Positions 1 to 8,732 are shown, counted from the stretch's first letter. The stretch is DNA of 64,000 nt from an uncultured Oscillospiraceae bacterium (GCA_934552825.1 CAKTEQ010000002.1:186001-250000); one strand, 5' to 3'. Program-made: numbers and translations. Notes: generated by a model from the sequence alone, not told the origin.

Positions 1-720
1 AACGCCCTCGATAGTGCTGCCGCCGGGGCTGCACACATCTGTACGGAGCTTCACGGGGTCCTGATGGGTCTTCAGTATCATCTCCGCCGCCCCCATCGTG
101 GTGACAGCCGCGAGCCTGAGTGCCTGCTCCTCCTCCAGCCCCGCCTCGGCGCCCGCCCGCGCCATGGCATCGATGAACATATACACAAACGCGGGACCGC
201 AGCCCGACACGGCACAACCGGCGTCGATCAATTTCTCAGGCAATAGAGAAAGTTCGCCGGCTTTCGACAGTATGCGGCAGAATACCTCTTCTTCCGCGCC
301 GGTCACACCCTCACCTATACTGTAAAGTATCATTCCGCAGCCGATAGACGCGGGGGTGTTGGGCATAATGCGTATAACGGGGGCTTCTGTCCCCGACATC
401 GCCTTTATTTTTTCGATCTTAAGACCTGCCGCCATAGTCACAAGGACGAACCTGCTCTTCCGGGCGCGGAGCGTCTCCCCAATCTCCGCGAGCATGTCCC
501 CCATCACCTGGGGCTTTACGCCAAGGAATATATAGTCGCAGTTTGCCGCGATATATTCGTTCTCCGCCATTTCTCCCCCCGTGCGCTCCGCCAGGGTTTT
601 CGCCTTTTCCGCGTCTTTGTCTGCGGCGTATACCCGCACATTCTCCGCCCCGGCAGCCGCAGCCGCCAGTGCCGAGCCCATATTGCCCGAGCCGATAAAA
701 CCGACTTTGATAACGTCCAT
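1..720 (-). CDS. proC: Pyrroline-5-carboxylate reductase (3' end beyond window)
   Basis: Catalyses the last step of proline synthesis: NAD(P)H-dependent reduction of 1-pyrroline-5-carboxylate in the cytoplasm. Reading the minus strand from the ATG at 720 gives MDVIKVGFIGSGNMGSAL; the GSGNMG dinucleotide-binding loop lies at residues 10-15. Further on come IFLGVKPQ, RIMPNTP and the ProC signature region around DAGCAVSGCGPAFVYMFIDA, then CSPGGSTIEGV just before the window edge. About 240 residues are visible of a family usually near 265-270, so only the C-terminus is missing. A GGAGGTG ribosome binding site lies about 8 bases upstream. The gene is divergent from the amino-acid transporter at 942. 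The family assignment is firm; no regulatory site was recognised. Confidence 0.95.
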   Translation of the reverse strand, partial: MDVIKVGFIGSGNMGSALAAAAAGAENVRVYAADKDAEKAKTLAERTGGEMAENEYIAANCDYIFLGVKPQVMGDMLAEIGETLRARKSRFVLVTMAAGLKIEKIKAMSGTEAPVIRIMPNTPASIGCGMILYSIGEGVTGAEEEVFCRILSKAGELSLLPEKLIDAGCAVSGCGPAFVYMFIDAMARAGAEAGLEEEQALRLAAVTTMGAAEMILKTHQDPVKLRTDVCSPGGSTIEGV

Positions 721-871
721 AACAACACCTCCGCTGTTTTTGATATTATATTATCATATACGTCTTGATTTTTCCAGAAGCCAATATTGTGCAATTAGTT
801 CAAAAGGCGGCGAGTCTTTCCGGCACGCAATGTCAATTACGTTAAAAATGACTTTTTTTCTAAAAAACCAC

Positions 872-899
872 TTGATTTATTTTAATGCCGTGTTATTAT
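872..899 (+). promoter_or_regulatory. Sigma-A-type promoter of the first ABC operon
   Basis: A TTGATT -35 (872-877) and TATTAT -10 (894-899) are separated by 16 bases in an AT-rich stretch 43 bases before the lipoprotein start. The match is good but unproven. Confidence 0.5.
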
Positions 900-941
900 A
901 TTACCATACTATCACGCTAAAGTGAGTTGGAGGTAAAAGAA

Positions 942-1790
942 ATGAAAAAAATCATCGCGCTGATCCTGGCAATGCTTATGTGCTTCGGCATTCTGGCAGC
1001 CTGCGGCAGCAAGGAAGAAGTCAAGAACAACACAGCAAATACAAATAACACCGAGAACAACGAAACAGCCAACACGGAAACCACCGGCGAGACCTTCACC
1101 TTCAAACACGGCTTCGACCTGGACTATCCCCCCTACTCACACGTTGATGATAACGGCGAGATAAGCGGCTTCGACGTTGAGATGGCTCAGGCGGTATGTG
1201 AATACCTGGGCTGGAACTACGAGGCTGTCCCCTTCAACTGGGACGCTAAGGACGCTGAGCTGAACTCCGGCGCATGCGACTGCATCTGGTCCGGCATAAC
1301 GGTCGAGGGCCGCGAGGATGACTATCTCTGGACTATCCCCTATTCCAACAACAGCCAGATGATCATGGTTCCCGCCGATTCCGACATCAAGACTCTGGAC
1401 GACCTCGCCGGCAAGATCGTCGGCGTGCAGACAGCCACTTCCGCATACGACCTGCTTCAGGACGGTCAGGCTGACCTCTGCGCCACATTCGCTTCCCTGG
1501 AAGTCTTTGAGACATACACTATCGCTTTCAACGACCTGCAGGCCGGCGCTATTGACGCTATCGCCATCGACGTAACTACAGGCAACTACCTCATGAGCAA
1601 GAACGAGGGCTACAAGTATCTGGACGAAACTCTCGGCTCCGAGACTTACGCCATCGCCTTCCGCAAGGACGACACTGAGCTGAAGGACACAGTTGAGGCT
1701 GCTCTCCTGGCGCTGGTTGAGGACGGTACATTCGATAATATCGGCCAGAAGTACCCCGACATCTACGATTATCTCTGCCTCGGCAAGTAA
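942..1790 (+). CDS. Amino-acid ABC transporter substrate-binding lipoprotein
   Basis: Extracytoplasmic solute-binding protein (SBP_bac_3 family) that delivers a polar amino acid to the permease encoded next. The N-terminus MKKIIALILAMLMCFGILAAC is a lipoprotein signal with the lipobox LAAC and lipid-anchored Cys21, followed by a low-complexity Asn/Thr/Glu linker to about residue 50. The mature domain starts FKHGFDLDYPPYSHVDDNG and contains the typical hinge and ligand-loop segments (GFDVEMAQAV, SGITVEGRE, GKIVGVQTATSAYD). It is 282 residues long. The ATG at 942 is preferred over an upstream in-frame TTG at 927 because GGAGG lies 8 bases before it. First gene of a three-gene operon; the substrate cannot be deduced. 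Confidence 0.92.
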   Translation: MKKIIALILAMLMCFGILAACGSKEEVKNNTANTNNTENNETANTETTGETFTFKHGFDLDYPPYSHVDDNGEISGFDVEMAQAVCEYLGWNYEAVPFNWDAKDAELNSGACDCIWSGITVEGREDDYLWTIPYSNNSQMIMVPADSDIKTLDDLAGKIVGVQTATSAYDLLQDGQADLCATFASLEVFETYTIAFNDLQAGAIDAIAIDVTTGNYLMSKNEGYKYLDETLGSETYAIAFRKDDTELKDTVEAALLALVEDGTFDNIGQKYPDIYDYLCLGK

Positions 1791-1821
1791 TCTTTCCCTC
1801 TTATAAATACTAACCCACCTT

Positions 1822-1851
1822 GACATTGGGCGGTAATATCCGCCCAATGTC
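1822..1851 (+). terminator. Hairpin between binding protein and permease (partial terminator)
   Basis: Perfect 12-bp inverted repeat GACATTGGGCGG / CCGCCCAATGTC with a 6-base loop, followed by only CTTTGG. It probably protects the binding-protein mRNA or partly terminates, giving more binding protein than permease. Confidence 0.6.
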
Positions 1852-1873
1852 TTTGGTGTGCCGGAGGTAACAC

Positions 1874-2590
1874 ATGACATTTTCGACCATGCTATCCACC
1901 ATGTCCGCAGGTATGCTCCGCACCTGCGGCATATTCCTTATAACCCTGGCGCTCTCCCTGCCCCTGGGCTTTCTTGTCGCCTTTGGGCGCATGAGTCGCT
2001 GGGCTCCCTTTGCCTTTATCAACCGCAGCAAAAAAGAGCACGGCAAATTTCTGAGGGGTCTTGGCAGCTTCAAGCCCGTGCGCTTCATAGTGAAGATATA
2101 TATATCAATCATGCGCGGCACTCCCCTCATGCTCCAGCTGCTTGTATGGTACTTCGGTCCATTCTATCTCTTTGGCTGGTCCATCCGGGGCTACCGCTTT
2201 GCCGCTATTGTCATCGGCTTTGTGCTGAACTACGCCGCGTATTTCGCGGAGATATACCGTTCCGGCATCGAGTCCATGCCCGTCGGGCAGTATGAGGCGG
2301 CTGAGGTCCTGGGCTACACAAAGAGCCAGACCTTTATGAAAATTATCCTGCCCCAGGTGATAAAGCGCATCCTGCCCTCCGTAACAAACGAGGTCATTAC
2401 CCTGGTAAAGGACACCTCCCTTGCCTTCACTTTGGCATATCAGGAGGTATTCTCCATCGCCAAGCAGATCGCGGCTTCCCAAACCTCCTTCATGCCGTTC
2501 CTTATCGCGGGCGTGTTCTACTTCATTGCGAACTACGTCGTCGCCTTTGCCATGGAACGTATCGAGAAGCGTTTGGCGTATTACAGATAA
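1874..2590 (+). CDS. Amino-acid ABC transporter permease
   Basis: Inner-membrane permease of a polar amino-acid importer (HisM/GlnP type), 238 residues. The first hydrophobic segment (TCGIFLITLALSLPLGFLVA) is followed by a hydrophilic stretch, the IMRGTPLMLQLLVWYFG signature typical of the family, and further membrane spans. The EAA-loop that contacts the ATPase is visible as YEAAEVLGYTKSQTFMKIILP near residues 138-158. The ATG is preceded by GGAGGTAAC. A relatively long charged insertion (SRWAPFAFINRSKKEHGKFL) lies between the first two spans. It stands between its binding protein and its ATPase. Confidence 0.93.
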   Translation: MTFSTMLSTMSAGMLRTCGIFLITLALSLPLGFLVAFGRMSRWAPFAFINRSKKEHGKFLRGLGSFKPVRFIVKIYISIMRGTPLMLQLLVWYFGPFYLFGWSIRGYRFAAIVIGFVLNYAAYFAEIYRSGIESMPVGQYEAAEVLGYTKSQTFMKIILPQVIKRILPSVTNEVITLVKDTSLAFTLAYQEVFSIAKQIAASQTSFMPFLIAGVFYFIANYVVAFAMERIEKRLAYYR

Positions 2591-2602
2591 GGAGGTGCAG
2601 CC

Positions 2603-3364
2603 GTGAAATTACTCGATATGCAGCATATTCAGAAGACCTTTGACGAGCTTCAGGTTCTCAAGGACATCAACCTCTCCGTTAACGAGGGTGAGGTCGTCGC
2701 CATAATCGGTCCCTCCGGTTCCGGCAAGTCCACGCTCCTGCGCTGCGCCACTTTCCTGGAAAAAATCGACTCCGGCTCCATTGAATACGTAGGCAGGACC
2801 GCCGCAAGCACCGGCGAGGACGGCGTGGCGCGCTATGTCTCCCCTCAGGAGCTGCGTGAGCTTAGAAGCTGTTTTGGGCTGGTGTTCCAGAGCTTCAACC
2901 TGTTCCCCCACTACTCCGTCCTGAAAAACGTTATAGACGCCCCTGTATCCGTCCAGAAGCGCAGCCGTGAGGAGGCCACGGAAACAGCTATGACTCTGCT
3001 TAAAAAGATGGGGCTTGAGGACAAGGCCGACTATTACCCCTATCAGCTCTCCGGTGGGCAGCAGCAGCGCGTATCCATCGTGCGCGCCCTGGCCATGAAC
3101 CCCCGCATTCTCTTCTTTGACGAGCCTACCAGCGCCCTTGACCCGGAGCTGACAGGGGAGGTGCTCAAGGTCATCCGCAGCCTTGCGGAGGAGAAGATGA
3201 CCATGGTCATCGTCACCCATGAGATGGCGTTCGCCAGCGCCGTTGCGGACCGGGTCATCTTCATGGACGGCGGCGTTGTCGTTGAAGAGGGCCTCCCCAG
3301 CGAGGTATTCGGCAATCCCAAGAACGAGAGAACGAAGCAGTTCCTGGAAAAATACTCAGACTGA
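2603..3364 (+). CDS. Amino-acid ABC transporter ATP-binding protein
   Basis: Cytoplasmic ATPase of the importer (GlnQ/HisP type), 253 residues. It shows Walker A GPSGSGKST (36-44), a Q-loop in FGLVFQSFNLFPHYS, the ABC signature LSGGQQQR, Walker B ILFFDEPTSALD and the switch histidine in VIVTHEMAFA. Translation starts at GTG, with AAGGAGG upstream, 12 bases after the permease stop. A short insertion (GRTAASTGEDGVARYVSPQE) between Walker A and the Q-loop is slightly longer than in typical GlnQ. Last gene of the operon, followed by a strong terminator. Confidence 0.95.
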   Translation: MKLLDMQHIQKTFDELQVLKDINLSVNEGEVVAIIGPSGSGKSTLLRCATFLEKIDSGSIEYVGRTAASTGEDGVARYVSPQELRELRSCFGLVFQSFNLFPHYSVLKNVIDAPVSVQKRSREEATETAMTLLKKMGLEDKADYYPYQLSGGQQQRVSIVRALAMNPRILFFDEPTSALDPELTGEVLKVIRSLAEEKMTMVIVTHEMAFASAVADRVIFMDGGVVVEEGLPSEVFGNPKNERTKQFLEKYSD

Positions 3365-3368
3365 CGCA

Positions 3369-3396
3369 AGCCCCCGGTTATTTCCGGGGGCTTTTT
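3369..3396 (+). terminator. Rho-independent terminator of ABC operon 1
   Basis: Stem AGCCCCCGG / CCGGGGGCT with a 6-base loop and a run of five Ts, immediately after the ATPase stop codon. Confidence 0.9.
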
Positions 3397-3408
3397 AAGG
3401 AGGCAGCT

Positions 3409-4053
3409 ATGCGAGTTATCGACCTGACCCACACCATAACAGAATCCATGCCCGTCTATCCGGACACGGATTCCCCCCGCCTTCTCCCCGCAAACACCTA
3501 CGAGGAAAACGGCTTTAAGGAGACGCTCATCTCCATTACCTCCCACACGGGCACCCATGCGGATTCTCCCGCCCATCTCTATCCGGACGGCAGGACGCTG
3601 GATGACTTCCCTCCCGAGCAGTTTGTCGGCCCCGCCCTCGTGATAGATTGCCGGGATATCCCCGAAGGCGGTGTTATCGACCTTGCCCGCATAACAAAAT
3701 ACGGGGAAAAAGCTGAGAAGGTGGAATTTCTGCTCTTCAATCTCGGGTGGGACAAGCACTGGGGCACTCCAGCATATTTCGGAGATTATCCCTGCGTCGA
3801 CGATGCCGTTCTGGACTATGTGCTCGCTGGGAAATACAAGGGCATCGGCTTTGACGTTATCGGGCTGGACCCCATCGCCGACGCGGGCCTGCCCCGGCAC
3901 AAAAAGCTCCTGAAAAGCGGAGATATCATCAATATTGAAAATTTGAAAAATCTTGACCTGTGCGGCGGAGAGCTGTTCAATTTCGGCTGCTTTCCCCTTA
4001 AGATCACCGACGCCGACGGCGCGCCCGTGCGGGCAATGGCGTGGTTCTTATAA
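3409..4053 (+). CDS. Cyclase / kynurenine-formamidase-like metal-dependent hydrolase
   Basis: Member of the cyclase family (PF04199), metal-dependent amide or ester hydrolases that include bacterial kynurenine formamidase (KynB). It is 214 residues long, close to the family size. The metal-binding motif is HTGTHADSPAH near residues 46-56, preceded by IDLTHTITESMPVYP typical of the N-terminus; a second ligand region is GFDVIGLDP...HKKLL. ATG with AAGGAGG upstream. It follows the ABC terminator, and an own promoter is not obvious, so some read-through is likely. No kynurenine pathway gene lies nearby, so the substrate is unknown. Confidence 0.85.
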   Translation: MRVIDLTHTITESMPVYPDTDSPRLLPANTYEENGFKETLISITSHTGTHADSPAHLYPDGRTLDDFPPEQFVGPALVIDCRDIPEGGVIDLARITKYGEKAEKVEFLLFNLGWDKHWGTPAYFGDYPCVDDAVLDYVLAGKYKGIGFDVIGLDPIADAGLPRHKKLLKSGDIINIENLKNLDLCGGELFNFGCFPLKITDADGAPVRAMAWFL

Positions 4054-4058
4054 ACGCT

Positions 4059-4094
4059 GCGGGCGCGGAGATATTTCCGCGCCCGCTGTTTTTT
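4059..4094. terminator. Terminator between convergent cyclase and spoIVB
   Basis: Stem GCGGGCGCGGA / TCCGCGCCCGC followed by TGTTTTTT on the plus strand. It serves the cyclase gene and abuts the end of spoIVB. Confidence 0.85.
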
Positions 4095-5178
4095 ATGCCG
4101 CTCTGGAAGCGACTGCCTTGTCACTTTCAAGCATATTTTCAATATAAATGCCGTAACCTATGGTCGGGCGGTCCACAAGGACATGTGTCACCGCGCCGAT
4201 TATCTTCCCGTTCTGAATTATCGGCGAGCCGGACATACCCTGCACTATGCCGCCGGTGATCTCCAGGAGCGCCGGGTCGGTTACCTCGATGAGCATATCC
4301 CGCCCGTCGGCGCTGTTGATGGATTTTTTCACGATTTTTATCGCGTACTTGCCCACTTCATCTCCCGATACATTGGAATAAATATAGGCGTCACCCGTCT
4401 CTATCTCGTCCCCAGAGGCGACGGGCAGCGCCTCGCCGGGCAAACCGGCGGTGTCATACAAATCACCGAAAATGCCGCTCACGCAGTTTATCTCAAGACT
4501 GCCTGTGTCCCCTGACATATCAAAGCTGCCGTGGAGCTCGCCTGGAGCCCCCGGCACACCTTTTTTGACCGAAGCGACCGTGGAGCCCATTATAGCTCCG
4601 GACTCGACCGGCATGAGTATCCCCGTGTCCATATCGTTGATGCCGTGCCCAAGAGCTCCATAGCGCCCCGTATCCGGGTCGTAATAGGTCATGGTCCCGA
4701 TACCGGCGATGCTGTCCCGCACCATGGCGCCCAGATGATAACAGCCGTCGGCGCCCTTTACAGCGTTTGCAATGGTGCTGCGTTCCCTGTCCCCGCGCCG
4801 GAACAGGATGTTAAGCTCACCTGTCTCGGAATTTTTCACCGTCTCCACAAGATCCTCAGCGCTGAGGAGCCTGTGCCCGTCGATGCTCACAAGGACGTCC
4901 CCGGACCGCAGCCCGGCATCCTTCGCTGGAGCTACCGTGCCTGCATCTGTCTCCACCGTCGTCGTCTCGATTATCACAACGCCGTCCGCAAAAAGCTTTA
5001 TCCCCACGGTGTGCCCTACCGGTACAAGGGCCTTTCCGCCGCTGCCGCCTGTGCTCACAGCGGGGTCATACTCCGCAGACGCCGGCATTACGCCCACGGT
5101 CAGCATCGTCAGTCCCATGAGCAGCGACACTGCTAAGCACACCGCTTTTTTTAGTTTTTCCAGAATACCACCTCGCAA
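4093..5178 (-). CDS. spoIVB: SpoIVB peptidase (sporulation signalling protease)
   Basis: Serine peptidase of family S55, secreted from the forespore, which triggers processing of pro-sigma-K in Bacillus. Up to 361 residues: an N-terminal membrane/signal segment (KKAVCLAVSLLMGLTML), a PDZ domain (about residues 50-135, GLRSGDVLVSIDGHRLLSAEDL), then the S55 domain with YGALGHGINDMDTG and the catalytic-serine motif GMSGSPIIQNGKIIGAVTHV near residues 314-333. The start is uncertain: the annotated TTG lies upstream of the best Shine-Dalgarno (GAGGTGG), which instead points to an ATT or CTG codon at 5163-5161 or 5166-5164. It lies downstream of ftsZ behind a terminator, so it is likely transcribed separately in the forespore. 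Confidence 0.93.
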   Translation of the reverse strand: MRGGILEKLKKAVCLAVSLLMGLTMLTVGVMPASAEYDPAVSTGGSGGKALVPVGHTVGIKLFADGVVIIETTTVETDAGTVAPAKDAGLRSGDVLVSIDGHRLLSAEDLVETVKNSETGELNILFRRGDRERSTIANAVKGADGCYHLGAMVRDSIAGIGTMTYYDPDTGRYGALGHGINDMDTGILMPVESGAIMGSTVASVKKGVPGAPGELHGSFDMSGDTGSLEINCVSGIFGDLYDTAGLPGEALPVASGDEIETGDAYIYSNVSGDEVGKYAIKIVKKSINSADGRDMLIEVTDPALLEITGGIVQGMSGSPIIQNGKIIGAVTHVLVDRPTIGYGIYIENMLESDKAVASRAA

Positions 5179-5345
5179 TTCTCATTTTGACCCGCGAATA
5201 TAATATGTGATTATTCCGGCGAAAAAAGCGCCGCGCTTTCGATGAAAAAGATAACATATCTGCCGTATGATCTTGTTTTTTATGGCCCAGGGCGGTGAAA
5301 TCCGCAATTTTTGGTTCAAATTCAAAAAATGATTTTTAACAGGAA

Positions 5346-5375
5346 AACGGGCGGCGTCTTATGACGCCGCCCGTT
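5346..5375 (-). terminator. Terminator of ftsZ / dcw cluster
   Basis: Perfect 13-bp inverted repeat AACGGGCGGCGTC / GACGCCGCCCGTT with a 4-base loop. On the minus strand it continues into TTTTCC, just after the ftsZ stop. Confidence 0.85.
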
Positions 5376-5391
5376 AAAACTCAACTGTAAA

Positions 5392-6486
5392 TTATTTCTT
5401 GAAGAAATTGAAAATATCTATGTCGAAGGGATCTTCACTCTCGTCCTTAGTCTTGAGAACGTCCTCAGCCTCGGCTGCCGTCACGCCGTTCTTCGCGGCG
5501 TTTGTAAAGAGACCGCCTGCGCTGGGCTTCTTATCGTCGAAGCCTGTGGCAATGACTGTAACGCGCAGCTCGTCCTCCATAGAATCGTCAAAGGAGGCGC
5601 CGAAGATGATGAGAGCATCGGGATGAGCTGCCTGACGGACCAACTCGGAAGCCTGATCGACCTCTTCCAGACCGATGTCCATAGAGCCGGTGATGTTGAT
5701 GAGCACGCGCTTTGCGCTGTTGATGCTTGTCTCCAACAGGGGGCTGGAAATTGCCATGCGGGCAGCTTCCTCAGCCTTGTTCTTGCCGTCGGCACGGCCG
5801 ACGCCCATGTGAGCGTAGCCTGCGTCCTTCAGGACTGTTGTCACGTCGGCAAAGTCCAGATTGATGAAGCCTGTATTCTTGATGAGGTCGGAGATGCTCT
5901 GCACAGCCTGGCGCAGAACGTCGTCAGCGATCTCAAACGCGTTTGCAAATGTGATTTTCTGGTCGGTCACCTGCTTGAGGCGCTCGTTGGGGATGACCAC
6001 CAGGGAGTCAACTTCCTTCAGCAGGTCAGCGATACCCTTCTCGGCAGCTTCCATTCTCTTGCGGCCTTCAAAGCCGAAGGGCTTTGTTACGACGCCCACT
6101 GTCAGCACGCCCGCTTCCTTCGCGATGTTCGCGACGATGGGGGCGCCGCCTGTGCCTGTACCGCCGCCCATGCCGCCTGTGATGAACACCATGTCAGTAT
6201 CCTCCACGAGCTTTGCGATCTGGGTGCGGCTCTCTTCGGCTGCACGTCTGCCAACCTCCGGATCAGAACCCGCGCCCTGACCATGTGTCAGCTTCTCGCC
6301 CACCTGGACCTTTGTGCCCGCCTCGGAGATTGCCAGCGCCTGCTTATCTGTATTTATAGCCACAAACTCAACTCCCTGAGAGCCGGTCTTGACCATTCTG
6401 TTGACGACATTGTTGCCTGCGCCGCCGATACCGATAACCTTGATGGTGACGACATTGTCGGGACCAGTTTCCATTCCGAATGCCAT
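5392..6486 (-). CDS. ftsZ: Cell division protein FtsZ
   Basis: Tubulin-like GTPase that forms the cytokinetic Z ring. 364 residues, normal length. N-terminal GTP-binding core KVIGIGGAGNNVVNRM, tubulin signature GGMGGGTGTG near residue 107, synergy-loop region with NLDFADV and the T7-type segment. The poorly conserved linker is short and ends in the C-terminal peptide DPFDIDIFNFFKK, the usual docking site for FtsA, SepF or ZapA-type partners. ATG with AGGAGG 7 bases upstream. Last gene of the division cluster, with an additional promoter of its own (6569-6597). No ftsA lies upstream, where many bacteria have it. Confidence 0.98.
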   Translation of the reverse strand: MAFGMETGPDNVVTIKVIGIGGAGNNVVNRMVKTGSQGVEFVAINTDKQALAISEAGTKVQVGEKLTHGQGAGSDPEVGRRAAEESRTQIAKLVEDTDMVFITGGMGGGTGTGGAPIVANIAKEAGVLTVGVVTKPFGFEGRKRMEAAEKGIADLLKEVDSLVVIPNERLKQVTDQKITFANAFEIADDVLRQAVQSISDLIKNTGFINLDFADVTTVLKDAGYAHMGVGRADGKNKAEEAARMAISSPLLETSINSAKRVLINITGSMDIGLEEVDQASELVRQAAHPDALIIFGASFDDSMEDELRVTVIATGFDDKKPSAGGLFTNAAKNGVTAAEAEDVLKTKDESEDPFDIDIFNFFKK

Positions 6487-6568
6487 TATTACTTCCTCCT
6501 GACAATATGTAAATTTCCTGAGAATTCAACTTAAATATATACAATACTCCAATTTTGAGTACCTGTAC

Positions 6569-6597
6569 ATTTTAACGTCATTTTCCTTTACGGTCAA
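6569..6597 (-). promoter_or_regulatory. Internal promoter for ftsZ
   Basis: On the minus strand TTGACC (6592-6597) and TAAAAT (6569-6574) are spaced by 17 bases, 83 bases before the ftsZ ATG. This would let ftsZ be expressed apart from the long mraZ transcript. Confidence 0.65.
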
Positions 6598-6637
6598 GGG
6601 TAAAATTATAAAAAACCTCACAAAATTCCGTTTTATC

Positions 6638-7405
6638 CTACCCCTCGATAAATCTCGGTGCCTGTGTGTCCCTGATATCTATGCTCCCCGTCTCGTCCGA
6701 AGAACGCTCGTTGACTATCGCCCTGAAGAAACGCACCCTATACGCCATGTCGGTGCAGTCCCCGAAGATGACCTTTATCCGGTCCCCGTCGTACATACAC
6801 ACAACATTGTACGGATCCGTCACGTCAATGGTGGTGAACGCCCCCACCATGTCCTCCTCCTGGAGTCCCTTAAGCACCGCCGTGAGCTGAGCGAGAGCCG
6901 TTTTCTCCTCGCTGCTCACCTCAATTACGCTGCCTGGCGAAGCGCTCAGCGCTTCTATGCCTATGACCGTCGTTGTGGAGCTTATCTCCTCAAGACTGCG
7001 CACCTTGTCGAGTACCCTGCAGTTCTCGTCCAGCACCCAGTAATCGGCACCGCACTTCACCATGGCCGAGGGGGTGCGCTCCGTGATGTCAATGACAATA
7101 GTGTCCGGCAGGCGGCGGTAGATGTCGATATCCTCCACATACGTAAGGCTCGCCGCCAGGTTGTCAACTACCTTGAATTTGTTCACAAGATACAGGCACT
7201 GGCCCATCTTTATGCCGGAGGCGTCTATCACCTCCTGAGCCGTATGGTGGCTGACGCCGTTTACCTCGATGGTGTTCACCCTGAAGAGGAAGTTCACCGC
7301 CAGCACCAGCGCTATGACGATGATAAGCGCCGTTATTACTTTATAAACTCTGCGCCCGCGGCGTCTTTTTTTCCGCCGCCGGGCCGTGTTGTTATCCTGT
7401 GTCAT
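6638..7405 (-). CDS. ftsQ: Cell division protein FtsQ/DivIB
   Basis: Bitopic divisome protein linking FtsL and the septal synthase complex. 255 residues: a basic cytoplasmic N-terminus (RRRKKRRRGRR), one membrane span (VITALIIVIALVLAVNFLF, about 25-43), then an extracytoplasmic POTRA domain starting VNTIEVNGVSHHTAQEVIDASG and the beta domain (YVEDIDIYRRLPDTIVIDITERTPSA). Architecture and length fit FtsQ/DivIB. It starts 4 bases after the murA stop, so it is translationally coupled within the cluster. Confidence 0.9.
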   Translation of the reverse strand: MTQDNNTARRRKKRRRGRRVYKVITALIIVIALVLAVNFLFRVNTIEVNGVSHHTAQEVIDASGIKMGQCLYLVNKFKVVDNLAASLTYVEDIDIYRRLPDTIVIDITERTPSAMVKCGADYWVLDENCRVLDKVRSLEEISSTTTVIGIEALSASPGSVIEVSSEEKTALAQLTAVLKGLQEEDMVGAFTTIDVTDPYNVVCMYDGDRIKVIFGDCTDMAYRVRFFRAIVNERSSDETGSIDIRDTQAPRFIEG

Positions 7406-7409
7406 CAGT

Positions 7410-8660
7410 TCATATCCTCTCGATATCCGCTCCCAGGGCGGAAAGATCCTCCGTCAGGCTCTCATAGCCCCGGTCTATATGGCGCAGCTCAGTTATCACG
7501 CTCTCGCCCCGGGCTGCCAGCGCACCCACTACGAGCGCCGCGCCGCCCCGGAGGTCCGTCGCTTCGAGGTGCGCACCCCGAAGCTCCCCGACTCCCCTTA
7601 CCACAGCAGTTCTGCCGCTGACGGTTATGTCGCCGCCGAGCTTTCTCAGCTCCGGAACATGCCGGAAGCGCCGCTCGAATATATTCTCCTCAAAATATGT
7701 CTCCCCACGCGCTCTCAGCAGTGCCGCCATTACAGGTGCCTGGGCGTCCGTAGGAAACGCGGGATAGGGTGCGGTCACGATGCTGCCCGGGGAAATAAGT
7801 TCGCCCCGCCGCTCTATCGTCACCTCGCTGTCCCCCTCCAGCACGGTGCAGCCCGCGGCTTCCAGCGCGCGGCTCACCGTCCCGAAATGGGCAGGGACAA
7901 CGCTTTTAAGGCACACCCGTCCGCCGGCGGAGCAGGCACATGCCATGTAGGTCGCCGCCACCATCCTGTCCGGCATGACGGTGAACTCCGCACCCATGAG
8001 AGCTCCGGGGCTCTCAAGCTCTATTAGCTTCGTCCCGTTCCCCGCGACCCTCATGCCCATAATGCGCAGCAGCGCCGCGAGGTCCTCTATCTCCGGCTCC
8101 CGGGCGGCGTTGTGTATCCGCGTGACGCCCCGGCACCGGGCCGCCGCCAGCATTATATTCTCCGTTGCCCCGACGCTGGGGAACGGCAGATAGACATCCC
8201 CGCCCCGGGTCTCCCCGGCTGAGCAGCTTATGGTCACGCCATCCTCCCGAAGGGTGTAGCCAAGCCTCCTCAGGGCGGCGATATGCATATCAACAGGGCG
8301 GCTGCCCAGCTCACATCCCCCGGGATATGTCATATCCGCACGGGCGCACCGTGCGGCCACAGCCCCCATAAAGATGATCGACGAGCGCATCTCGTGCATG
8401 AGCTCCTCGGGAATGTCGCTGCGGCTGATGCCGCCGGCGTCCACAGTCACGGTGTTCCCCTCCCGGCGCACGCGGCAGCCCAGGTGCGTCAGGATATTGA
8501 GGGATGCCTCCACGTCTGTCAGGTTCGGGCAGTTATGTATTATGCTCTCGCCGGAGCTGAGAACCGTGGCGGCGAGGATGGGGAGCACGCTGTTCTTGGC
8601 CCCCTGCACCCGCACCTCGCCCCTGAGGGCGCTGCCGCCCCGGAGAATGATCTTATCCAT
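7410..8660 (-). CDS. murA: UDP-N-acetylglucosamine 1-carboxyvinyltransferase
   Basis: Commits UDP-GlcNAc to peptidoglycan synthesis by transferring enolpyruvate from PEP. 416 residues, the usual size. The N-terminal RVQGAKNSVLPILAA holds Lys22; the catalytic loop PGGCELGSRPVDMH carries Cys116, the residue attacked by fosfomycin, so the enzyme is predicted to be fosfomycin-sensitive. Other conserved blocks are SVGATENIMLAA and YPAFPTDAQAP. It lies between murG and ftsQ in the division cluster, where some Clostridia carry it. Clostridia often have a second murA elsewhere, so the paralogue type (murAA or murAB) is not resolved. Confidence 0.95.
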   Translation of the reverse strand: MDKIILRGGSALRGEVRVQGAKNSVLPILAATVLSSGESIIHNCPNLTDVEASLNILTHLGCRVRREGNTVTVDAGGISRSDIPEELMHEMRSSIIFMGAVAARCARADMTYPGGCELGSRPVDMHIAALRRLGYTLREDGVTISCSAGETRGGDVYLPFPSVGATENIMLAAARCRGVTRIHNAAREPEIEDLAALLRIMGMRVAGNGTKLIELESPGALMGAEFTVMPDRMVAATYMACACSAGGRVCLKSVVPAHFGTVSRALEAAGCTVLEGDSEVTIERRGELISPGSIVTAPYPAFPTDAQAPVMAALLRARGETYFEENIFERRFRHVPELRKLGGDITVSGRTAVVRGVGELRGAHLEATDLRGGAALVVGALAARGESVITELRHIDRGYESLTEDLSALGADIERI

Positions 8661-8732
8661 ATAAAAGCAGTCCTCCGCATGATGTTTTGGTGTTTATATC
8701 CGCAACATACTATGCGCCGGCGCTTTTTTCAG

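Noticed and set aside
4183..5136. Plus-strand frames opposite spoIVB
   Set aside because: Antisense shadows of a clear S55 peptidase gene.
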